Shown here: piece after piece, positions 35,646 to 45,657 of the stretch
Position numbering within the stretch: position 1 is the stretch's first letter
How the letters are laid out: every line of letters begins with the position of its first letter
DNA from: Luzula sylvatica
Taxonomy: Eukaryota; Streptophyta; Magnoliopsida; Poales; Juncaceae
Length of the DNA: 64,000 nt
Direction of reading: 5' to 3'
Assembly: GCA_946800325.1 (NCBI GenBank)
Contig: OX326961.1
Coordinates: 50,122,293-50,186,292, forward strand
Notes under the pieces: model-generated
Databases searched by the model: none
Seen by the model: the letters and a program-made list of their open reading frames with translations, nothing else
Told to the model about the DNA's origin: nothing
Program-made: the position numbers and the translations under genes

Positions 35646-37719
35646 ATCCTACAAATAAACATTTTTCAGATTTGGGTTCGAGTTTATCCGAAAACATTTT
35701 TCGAACGTAAACATCGCATCCCCAAATTCTGATAAAAGATAACACCGGAGGTTGTCCGGTCCATATCTCATATGGTGTCTTTTGAACTGATTTAGAAGGT
35801 AAGCGGTTTATTAGAAAAGCCGCTGTCTCAAGGGCATATCCCCAAAACGATTTTGGGAGACTAGTTTGACTCATCATCGATCGAACCATATTCAACAAGG
35901 TCCGGTTCCTCCTCCCGGACACGCCATTCCATTGAGGCGTTCCAGGTGGAGTCAATTGTGAAACGATTCCACAATCTTTGAGATGATCCTCAAACTCATA
36001 GCTCAAATACTCGCCTCCTCGATCTGATCGAAGTGCTTTGATTGTCTTGCCAAGTTGATTTTGAACTTCATTCTGAAATTCTTTGAACTTTTCAAAAGAT
36101 TCAGACTTGTTACGCATTAAGTAGATATACCCATATCTACTAAAATCATCCGTAAACGTTATGAAATATCGATAACCTCCTCTTGCCTCGGTACTCATTG
36201 GACCACATACATCAGAATGTATAAGTTCCAATAGTTCCTTGGACCTTTCTCCAACTTTTGAGAATGGTGCCTTTGTCATCTTGCCAAGTAACCAAGATTC
36301 GCATTGTCCATATGAATCAAATTCAAATGAATCCAAAAGTCCATCCTTATGGAGTTTTGATATGCGCTTCTCGTTTATATGGCCAAGTCGACAATGCCAA
36401 AAGTAAGTCTTGCTATCAACTTTAGGTTTAATCCGATTTGTGTTTATATTATAGATTGATTTATCATTTGTGTAATTCATATCTAAAACGTAAAGACCAT
36501 TTTCTAATAGAACATTTCCATAGAATAAATTATCCTTACAAATAGAAAATTCATTATTCTTAATAATAAATTCATAACCGTCATTAGCAAGTCTAGACAC
36601 ACTAATGATGTTCTTACACAAACTTGGAACAAAATAACAATTATTGAGTTCTAAAATAAATCCACTCGGTAAAGTGATAAAGATATCGCCGACGGCCAAT
36701 GCAGCAACGCTTGCTCCATTCCCTACTCGAAAATCCACTTCACCGCGTGTTAACTTCCTTCTATTTTGAAGAACCTGCATATTTCGACAAATATGAGTTC
36801 CACAACCGGTATCTAATACCCAATTGTCCAAAATTGAAATGTTAACATCCATAATAGTCATACCTGCGGTTCCGGCTTCCAAAGCCTTCCCCTTGCTTTT
36901 CTTCACCTCCTCGAGGTAAATCTTGCAATTTCTCTTCCAATGCCCAGTCTTTTTGCAATGGAAGCAGGTGACATCCTCGGATTTCTCCTTTCCTTTAGTC
37001 TTCGGTTTGGACAACGACTTGCCCGCACCGCCCTTGGACTTTTGTTTCTTACGAATCCCACCTTGAATCATGAGGACATCCCTAGCAACCTTTGCTTTGG
37101 GTTCCCCCGATGCCTTAAGTATCTCTGACTCAAAGTTCTTAAGCATCCCATGCAACTCGGGAATCGTCTCGTTAAACGAATGCATATGGTAATTCGTCAC
37201 GAAAGTCGAGAAAATCGGTGGCAATGCACACAAGATCAAATCTTGTTGCATTATTGGTGACACCTTTTCTCCCAATTTCTCGAGACGATCAATCAAAGAT
37301 TGAACCTTTAACACGTGAGTGCTAACCGAAGATCCGTTAGGCATCTTACAGTTAACCAACTCCTTCAACGTATTGAACCTTTCAATACGTTCTTGCTCTT
37401 GGAACATTTCCTTGAGCGTCGCGTTAATCTCGTACGCATCCGAATACTCGAATTGCTTATGCAAATTCGCGTCCATACATGCCAACATGAGGCACGTCAC
37501 GTCATTTGATTCCTTCTTAAGTTTGTCAAATGCCGTTTTTTCTTCGGGCGAAGCGTTCTCGTCGGGAGTCACCATCTTTGTGTCCAACACATGACTCTTG
37601 CACTCTTGCCTAAGAACAATTCTTAGGTTACGGTGCCAGTCAAGATAGTTCTTGCCGACTAGCTTCTCCCTCTCCAATACCGATCTAATCGACATTGAGT
37701 TGGTGTTGCTTGATGTCAT
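35646..37719 (-). CDS. gag-pol: Element A gag-protease-integrase (C-terminally truncated)
   Basis: 691 codons of copia sequence, then 16 codons running into element H. Domains are gag (UBN2-like) about residues 20-200, CCHC knuckle C252-C255-H260-C265, protease VLDTG with Asp303, pre-integrase zinc motif H442/H447/C473, and integrase Asp503 and Asp566. Two substitutions stand out. The second Cys of the zinc CxxC is Trp476, and the third catalytic acid (Glu in the QWNGV-F/S-E-R context of B+) is Gly602. The integrase is therefore predicted inactive. The start ATG at 37717-37719 opens the first domain and fits the family's usual N-terminus. Confidence 0.9.
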
Positions 37720-39237
37720 GATTGCTACAACGAAAAATACTTTAAAATGAGATTGATACCAACATGTGCAAACTTATGCTATATGCTTATATGATGATAT
37801 GAAATATGTTACTTTTATCAAACCAATAACCCTAATATTGATTCGGGATTCTAAATCCAATAACACTTCAAGATCCATATTTCATGATCCTCCCACAAGT
37901 GACTTTGGCCGACAAATGGGATCTCACTATTTAGGTAGGATAAATCCAATCGCATCCAATGCGACTCTTGACATTTTATAGGATTTCGGTATCGAACCAT
38001 ATCATATATGATCCAAATTCCGTTTGTGCATCCTAACTATGCCCCGAACCCCAATCGGATTGGCTTGGACGGTTAAGTCACAACCATATTCACGTATCGT
38101 TCAATTGAGCGATAAATGCGCCCGACTTTGTCTTGAACCCGCATCTGTCCCCAATCAACGCTTGCCTCTCACGATGATACATACAACAATGCACGCCCGA
38201 CTTTGGCCGGAACCCGTGCAAGGTGTGATGACCAACCTTGGAGGTTGTGAACATGGAAGGCATTTTATGACTTAAATATTATGCAGGGATTTATGTGATA
38301 TAATCTAATTACATCATTGAGCAAGTTTATCATGATGAATGAACATAATTAATAATTATTAGAACCAAAATAAATAAATCAGAAAAAATTACATGGTGCG
38401 TCATGACGCAACATAACGTCCGTCATGACGCACAATACTAAATTGGATTTCCTTTGACTTCCGTCATGACACACAACTTGGTGCGTCACGACGGACTTCA
38501 CTCGTCCGTCCTGACGCCGGAGGGTGCGTCATGACGGACAATACAAAACAATTTTGTTGTCCAATCCAGAGAGTTTTTCAGGTCCGTCCGTCATGACGGT
38601 TGGTTACTACCGTCACGGCGGACTGTGACGGACCGTCATGACGCCAGACGGTGCGTCATGACGCACTGTACAAAACAATTTTGTCCAGTTTGCCAGAAAC
38701 TTTTCAAGTCCTTCTGTCATGACGGTTGGTTATACCGTCACGACGGACTATTCTGGTCCGTCATGAGGCCCGATGGTGCGTCATGACGCACTGAACAAAA
38801 CCATTTTGTTCAGTTTGCCAGAGAGTTTTTGGGCTTCTATCGTCACGACGCACCAAAGGGTCCGTCCTGATGGTAAGAACTTACACAGTGCGTCATGACG
38901 CACAACTTGGTGCGTCATGACGGACTGAGTAACGCCTCAGATCCAACTCTTGGATTTCCTGTGTGCGTCAGGACGCACCATTTCGTGCGTCATGACGCAC
39001 CAGACCTGATTTTCAGTTTTATTTGTTGTAATTTTAACAGATTTTAATCGTTTCAAAAACGATTAATCATGAACAATTCATGATTACTTCTAGATTCTTT
39101 TGATCATCTCATGATCAAATTCTAGTAAGTTTTCCATGGTCCTAATTTTATAACTACATGATTATGTCCTAAAATTCTACATGAAATTCCGAATAACACT
39201 TATTCGAAATCGATTCGACGATCGAATCGTGACGATC
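37720..39237 (-). other. 5' leader of element A with palindrome cluster
   Basis: About 1.5 kb lies between PBS and gag ATG. From about 38396 to 39003 it holds more than ten copies of the 16-bp palindrome GTGCGTCATGACGCAC and variants (CCGTCATGACGG, CCGTCACGACGG), spaced 20-60 bp. These are inside the predicted transcript, so they could form RNA hairpins as well as DNA sites. Confidence 0.8.
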
Positions 39238-39249
39238 GCTCTGATACCA
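39238..39249 (-). promoter_or_regulatory. Primer binding site of element A
   Basis: Minus strand TGGTATCAGAGC, complementary to the 3' end of plant initiator tRNA-Met, one base from the 5' LTR. Confidence 0.93.
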
Positions 39250-39250
39250 C

Positions 39251-40204
39251 TGTTGGGTATCGGCGTCACTACCGAGCCCCGCACAGCGGATTGAGAGGCC
39301 CGGTCCGACCCGATCCCGAGGACCACGTCAACGACCCGAAAGTACGAATCATGTAAATGCAACTAAACCTATGAATATAACTCTTATATACATAGAAACA
39401 TACCACGTGAAATTGATCACGGTGAAGGGTTGTTCTTGCGTAGTTGCTGTCCTTGCTTCGATCTCGGTAACACACGCGTCCCACGCCCGCGCGAGTCGAC
39501 ACCTAATCCGAAGCTCCGATTTGTCGTATACAACCGGATTTTCTCCGGTTCGTCTCCGACCTTGCTCGACCTTGCTCTCGTTAGATCACAGTCCAGAATC
39601 TCATATGAGATTCCTCTACTCGTATCCACCTCGAGCTCGCGTCTTTCGGTTGCAGCGAATTCCCCTAAAATTCCCGCAAAGTTGCTCAAATCAATCTCTA
39701 AATCCTCACAACTTGTCTCACAAGTTTCTCTCTTGTTCTCAAGAAATAGATCTGGCTGCCAGAGCCTGAGAGAGAGAGGTTACAGAGATTATATAATCAA
39801 TCTCTGAATTAATGGGTATTAATGAGTATCAAAAACTGCTAATCCAGAATTCGGATCACTGTGCGTCATGACGCACAATATGGTGCGTCATGACGCACAA
39901 GTCACATTTACTTGGATATAGCCGTTACGCAGTGCACCGTCATGACGCACGATAACGTCCGTCATGACGCACCACCGTCATGACGCACAACTTGGTGCGT
40001 CGTGACGGTATACTCACAGATTGGCTTTCTCAGAATTACTCTACCGTGCGTCATGACGCACAATATGGTGCGTCATGACGCACCACGTAATATCTGCCAG
40101 ATTTGCATAATCTTATTATGCATCCAATCGTTCCGACGAACACGTATGTTTGTCTACACTCATTTGTACATTCAACTAGTTGATCTGTAACTGTATTTCC
40201 TTCA
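39251..40204 (-). repeat. 5' LTR of element A
   Basis: 954 bp, about 99% identical to 26683-27636 by eye. Palindromes GTGCGTCATGACGCAC at about 39860-40085 lie upstream (minus strand) of the TATA-like TTATATAA at 39789-39796. Confidence 0.93.
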
Positions 40205-40512
40205 GGACCAACTTGTCCGTCGTGACGCAACTCCGTCGTGACGGACAACCAGTCTGTCATGACTCTATACTCACAGATTGATATACAAGAATACATTATG
40301 GTCCGTCACGACGGACTATGTATTCTCTATTATTCCTGTCAGAAATCCCTTTGGTCCGTCACGACGGACCAACCAGTTCGTCTTGACGGACTATGTTATT
40401 TCTGTCAGATTTACATAATCTTATTATGCAGCCAATCGTTTTGACGAACGCGTACGTTCAACTATCCTCATGTGTACAATTTACTAGTTGATCTGTAACT
40501 GTATTTCCTTCA

Positions 40513-40951
40513 CTAAACCCGTTACTAGATTTTATTTGGACATCACCTATGCCCGATATGCTTAGAGATGTTCCATCCTCTGTGTGAACCTTTCAGAAAT
40601 CTCCGGGTTTGAAATTTACAAACATATCTTTCTGTGAGGTAGAGTGGACAGACGCACCTGAATCCAAAACCCATGACTCAATGGGACTGTCGACGCATAA
40701 GATGAGAGTTTCATCTGCATCCTCCTCGGTGAGCGTATTTGCGGAATTCGATAATGCCTTATGCTTTCTCGGTGAGGGTATTTGCGGAATTCGATAATGC
40801 CTTATGCTTTCTCGGAGCTTTGCAGTCCCGCTTCATGTGACCTTTCTTGCCACAGTTCCAACACTCCAACTTGCCACTCGGCCTTGTCTTGTTGCGACCT
40901 CTTGACTTAGAGCTCCCGCGGTTGTTGCTTCTATGACCTCCACGACCTCTT
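40513..40951 (-). pseudogene. Element D: CCHC knuckle and protease fragment
   Basis: Minus strand: basic RGRGGHRSNNRGS, zinc knuckle CWNCGKKGHMKRDC (about 40818-40860), then protease VLDSGASVHS with catalytic Asp. A 43-bp tandem duplication (about 40726-40811) shifts the frame. A TGA interrupts GDF-KV in the protease near 40594. Continuous before insertion with 24090-24206 on one side and 41851-42430 on the other. Confidence 0.85.
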
Positions 40952-41845
40952 TGAAGGAAATACAGTTTTGGATCCACGGTAAAAGTGTATGTATAAGGAC
41001 AAAAGAACATACCTGTTCAATGGAATAAACGAATGCATAATAGGATTATGCAAATAACAGTTCCAGGAGAAAGTCCTTTACAACGAACCATGTTGTGCGT
41101 TGTAACGGACCTATACGAGTATTAGTTCACTATACAACAGTGAATGGTCCGTTGTAACGGACCATGTGGTCCGTCGCAACGGACGGCAATAAATACACAT
41201 AAATAGTGTATAGTCCGTTGTAACGGACCATATGGTGCGTTACAACAGACATAGTTCGGGATCTGAGTTATGTATAATTAGATTATACACGAATTGGTAT
41301 ATTTGATATACACCCTTTGGGGTGTCCTTATCCTATTACATATAAATATGATGTTTCTCTCTCTTTAGGTCAGTACAATCTATTCAATTCATTCTGTCAA
41401 GTGTTGAAAGAGTGCAAAGAAAGAGAGAAAGAGGAAAAAGAGTTTTTCACTAATAGAGAATCAAACGAGAATCAAGCAAATTCGCCGGTCTTCGTCTAGG
41501 CAGTTGCACCCGCGACCAAGAAGCTACGACTCACGGTGGATACGGGTAGAGGAGTGCGTACTTTGTGGCTCTTCGTTGTGATCTAACCGGAGACACATTT
41601 GGAGTGAACGAGACGGTGGGAGACGTGTGGGCGTGGGACGCACGGCTAGTCACCAACGTGACAAAGGAGAAAAGAAGGACGTAAGTGATCAACCCGTCGC
41701 GCGTGATCAATTTCACGTCGGCAATCATCTATCCTTCAATGCATCGTATCGTGCCCTCGAAGAGGTGGCGAGATCCTGGGTTATGGGAAACGGACCGGGC
41801 CCTTATATCCGCTGCGCGGGCCCGGGGTTGGATTGATTCCTAATA
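40952..41845 (+). mobile_element. Solo LTR E (copia), 894 bp
   Basis: Starts TGAAGGAAATACAG and ends GATTCCTAATA (CA decayed to TA). CTCTT is present on both sides (40947-40951 and 41846-41850). Palindromes GTCCGTTGTAACGGAC and variants occur at about 41078-41250, and a TATA box (ACATATAAATAT) lies at about 41338-41348. It inserted into the gag of element D just upstream of the zinc knuckle. Confidence 0.9.
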
Positions 41846-41850
41846 CTCTT

Positions 41851-42430
41851 GACGTCGCTCCGCTCCTTTTGCCGAAAATCATCATTCATGATGCAGCCCC
41901 ACACCTCCTCAAAGGTTAGATCCTCCTCGACACTGATAACGTCTACTGTCGCTGCCTAACTCTCCGGCAAAGATGGCAATAGCATTAGTGCTTTCATCTC
42001 ATCGCCAAGGTTAAAATTAAAAGAGTCAAGTTAGTTCCAAATAACCAGAAAAGCATGCAGATGCTACGCCACATACCCGCCCTCCTCCATCCACAAGTTG
42101 AAAATGCGGCTCATCAAATGCAACTTGTTTAGCGAAGACGGCTTTTCATACGTGTTGGATAACGCTTTCATAACCTCGAAAGGTGTCGTCTCCTTCGCTA
42201 CATTGAACACCACGTTCTTGACTAGCGACAATGGGAAATATCTTAGCGACTTGCGGTTCATCTTTTTCCATTTGTCTTCGTCCGTGGTGCTTTATGACTT
42301 TGTATCAAGGAGTGCATCTTCTAGGTCCTTCTGGCATAACAACTATTCTATTTGCATCTTCTAGTAACCGAACTTTCGCTCATCAAACCGACTCACTGGA
42401 GCCTTGTTTTCGTCCATCGCTTGTCTTCTT
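41851..42430 (-). pseudogene. Element D: copia gag fragment
   Basis: Minus strand reading has a start MDENKAPVSRFDERKFGY, then VKNVVFNVAKETTPFEVMK and LMSRIFNLWMEEGG, a copia gag pattern unlike element A's. Several in-frame stops occur, some of them TAG where the family has Trp, consistent with C-to-T decay. The PBS and LTR of D lie immediately to the right. Confidence 0.8.
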
Positions 42431-42443
42431 TTCGTCGAACTTC

Positions 42444-42455
42444 GCTCTGATACCA
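42444..42455 (-). promoter_or_regulatory. Primer binding site of element D
   Basis: Minus strand TGGTATCAGAGC (initiator tRNA-Met), two bases from the LTR end at 42458. Confidence 0.85.
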
Positions 42456-42471
42456 CTTGTTAGGATCGTCA

Positions 42472-42889
42472 TGAAAGAAAATATGGCTTAAGAATTAACT
42501 TTGAAGAATTCATATAAATAGGCAATTCTGCAGTCAGAATAAGGTTCGTTCGAACTAACTATATTAGTGCGTTCGAACGGACTTATTCGTGATAAACAGA
42601 AGTGGGTTCGTTCGAACGAACATTTAGGTGCGTTCGAACGAACTATGTTAAGTGCGTTCGAACTGACCTGTTTCCTATATATATAAAATTCTGATTCCGA
42701 AATTTGACCTAAGTTTTCTAGGGTTTGAGCCGTCGTTTCTCTTCTTCTTCTTCCACAGAATTCAGATTAGATCTGAGAGATTGAGAGGGAGATTCGAGCA
42801 AGGATCTTGAGAGATTAATCGTGACGGCGACTAGAACGGCGTTGGCGATTTCCGATCGGTCGAAATCAAGGTGGACACGAGTAGAGGGA
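42472..42889 (+). repeat. Truncated 5' LTR of B+
   Basis: Contains GTTCGTTCGAACGAAC palindromes (about 42540-42670) just upstream of a TATA box (TATATATATAAA, 42676-42687), so the palindromes occupy the promoter-proximal U3. It lacks one palindrome unit present in the 3' LTR and stops at GTAGAGGGA. Confidence 0.9.
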
Positions 42890-45657
42890 GTCATAGTAGC
42901 CATAAATACTACTCAAACTAATGAAAATGGTCTATATGTCTTGGATTTAGATAATAACAACAATAATCGGTCCATTTATAACATAAATACTACTCAAACT
43001 AATGAAACATACTCATGGCATTGTCGTCTCGGACACATAAACGAGAAACACATTGCTAGACTCCAAAAGGATGGAGTGCTAGATTCTTTTGACTTAGAGT
43101 CAATAGAAAATTGCGAATCTTGTTTGATGGGTAAGATGACAAAGACACCTTTCTCCAAGAAAGGAGAAAGATTGAAAGATGTGTTGGCCCTCATACATTC
43201 CGATGTATGTGGGCCGATGAGTGTCGAGGCTAGAAATGGGTATCGCTACTTCGTGACTTTTACTGACGATTATAGTAGATATGGATATCTATACTTAATG
43301 CATCACAAAAGTGAAACTTTTGAGAAATTCAAAGAGTTTCAACACGAAGTAGAACTTCAACTGGGCAAGAAAGTAAAAGCCATTCGATCGGATCGAGGTG
43401 GTGAATACTTGAGCTATGAGTTTAAGGACTATCTTCGAGATTGTGGTATAGTATCACAATGGACTCCACCTGGTACACCCCAATGGAATGGAGTGTTCGA
43501 GAGGAGCAATCAGACCTTGTTGGACATGGTTCGCTCGATGATGAGTCGAACGGATTTGCCAAAGTCATTTTGGGGTTTCGCGCTTCAAACGGCCGCTCAT
43601 ATACCGAATAGAGTTCCGTCCAAATCTGTTGAAAAGACACCATATGAATCATGGCATGGCATGGTGCCATCATTGTCTTATCTAAAGATTTGGGGTTGCG
43701 AGGCATACGTCAAAAGGTTATTGACGGAAAAACTCGAGCCAAGATCAGACAAGTGTTTATTTGTGGGGTATCCTCAAGAAACAAAAGGATACTACTTTTA
43801 CTTGCCTAGCGAAAACAAGGTTTTCGTGGCTCGACGAGGACACTTCTTAGAGAAGGAATTCCTAGATCGTCAAGCCAGTGGGAGTAAAATTGATCTCGAA
43901 GAAATTCGAGAACCACAAAGTGAACAAGTTGATCTGGAACAAGATTCTGAGTTACCATTGGATGGTGAACCAGAATCTAGTACACAAGCTATACGTAGAT
44001 CTAGTAGGAATCGTCAAGAACCTGAGAGATATGGATTTCTCATTAGTAATGATGATGATGAGTTGACTCTAGATGACGAGCCAACCTCCTACAAAGGTGC
44101 TATGTCTAGCCTGGATTCCTCGAAATGGCATGACGCCATGAAAACCGAGATCCAGTCCATGTATGATAATAAGGTTTGGAATCTTATTGATCTACCTAAT
44201 GGTGCTAAGACCGTTGGGTGCAAATGGGTTTTCAAGAAGAAAACCGACATGGATGGTAATGTACACACTTTTAAAGCAAGACTAGTGGCGAAAGGTTTCA
44301 AGCAAATTCATGGTATATACTATGATGAAACGTTTTCTCCAGTAGCCATGTTTAAAAGTATTCGCATTCTTCTAGCAATAGCTGCATATCACGATTATGA
44401 GATATGGCAGATGGATGTCAAAACCGCTTTCCTTAACGGGAACCTTACCGAGGATGTGTAAATGACACAACCCGAGGGTTTTGTCGATCCAAAGAATACG
44501 AATAAAGTGTGCAAGCTTGTGAGATCCATTTATGGATTAAAGCAAGCATCTCGTGCGTGGAACATACGATTCGATGAGGTCATCGCTAAGTATGGTTTCA
44601 TTCAAAATATCGAGGAACCTTGTGTATACAAGAAATTCAGTGGGAGTTCGGTCGTATTCCTCATCTTGTACGTGGACGACATCTTACTCATTGGAAATGA
44701 CATCCCAATGCTTAACCAGATTAAGGCATATTTGGGTAGTCAATTCGCAATGAAGGACTTAGGAGAAGCCGCCTATATTTTAGGCATGAAGATCTATAGA
44801 GATAGATCGAGGAGACTTCTCGGACTAAGTCAAAGTACATATATTGACAAAGTGATAACTAGGTTTCACATGGAGCAATCCAAGAAAGGATTTCTGCCAA
44901 TGTCACATGGCATTTCTCTCACAAAGGATCAGTGTCCTTCAACAGACGCTGAACGTGAGCGAATGAGTAGGATCCCATACGCTTCGGCTATAGGATCGAT
45001 CATGTGTGCCATGATATGTACTAGACCAGATGTCGCATATGCGTTGAGTGTGACTTCCCGCTATCAGTCTGATCCCGGGGAAGTTCACTGGTCCGCAGTC
45101 AAGAGCATTCTTAAGTATCTCAGGAATACTAAAGATATGTTTCTTGTCTATGGAGGTTCGGAAGGAGATCTGATTATCCAAGGATATACAGATGCTAGTT
45201 TCCAAACTTGCCCGAATGATTTCCAATCTCAAAGTGGTTACGTCTTCACGCTCAATGGCGGAGCTGTTGTTTGGAAAAGCTCCAAACAGAAGACGGTGGC
45301 TGATTCTACAACTGAAGCGGAATACATCGCGGATTCGGAAGCCGCAAAGGAGGCTGTCTGGCTACGACAGTTCGTGATGGAACTTGGCGTTGTGCCAAGC
45401 ATCTCGGGTCCCATGGATGTATATTGTGACAATAACGGAGCGATAGCACAATCCAAGGAACCGCGAGCGCATCACAGGTCCAAGCATGTACTCCGGCGTT
45501 ACCACTTGATTCGTGAGATTACGAAGAGAGGTGACGTGAGAATAATGAAGATACCTACTGATGATAACGTGGCTGATCCATTTACGAAGCCACTATCACG
45601 TGCCAAGCATGAGCAGCATGCTAGGGCGATAGGATTGGGATATCTATCGCAGTGTTA
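42890..45657 (+). pseudogene. pol: B+ integrase-reverse transcriptase-RNase H with one stop codon
   Basis: After the LTR junction the frame enters the pre-integrase zinc motif (WHCRLGHINEK ... CESCLMGK, both Cys intact). Integrase Asp in HSDVCGPM, Asp in RSDRGGEY and Glu in GVFERSNQ follow, all three present. RT has QMDVKTAFLNG, and after a TAA at 44459-44461 (family has Tyr in EDVYMTQ) it continues in frame with YVDD. RNase H has GYTDAS, TEAEY and YCDN. The frame ends with TAG at 45656-45658. Apart from the missing 5' third and the stop, the domains are intact. A 27-bp phrase near 42900-42926 is repeated at 42980-43007. Confidence 0.9.

Larger units (their letters stand above)
26683..40204 (-). 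mobile_element. Ty1/copia element A, complete ends, nested insertion
   Basis: Two 954-bp LTRs (26683-27636 and 39251-40204) with TG/CA ends enclose a minus-strand gag-pol. Target duplication GGACC is present on both sides (26678-26682 and 40205-40209). A tRNA-iMet PBS sits beside the right (5') LTR and a purine tract beside the left (3') LTR. The LTRs differ at only about ten positions by eye, so insertion is recent. The body is split by element H (30392-35645), and about 100 codons between integrase and reverse transcriptase are missing there. The integrase Glu and a zinc Cys are substituted, so this copy cannot move itself. Confidence 0.93.
24207..40512 (-). mobile_element. Composite solo LTR B', interrupted by LTR C and element A
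   Basis: It starts TGTTTGATACCGGCG (24207) and ends GTATTTCCTTCA (40512), flanked by CTAAA on both sides (24202-24206 and 40513-40517). The LTR proper comprises 24207-24752, 26524-26682 and 40210-40512, about 1.0 kb. The rest is LTR C (24753-26518) and copia A (26683-40204). Its right part has palindromes such as GTCCGTCACGACGGAC. It inserted into the protease region of copia D. Confidence 0.85.
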
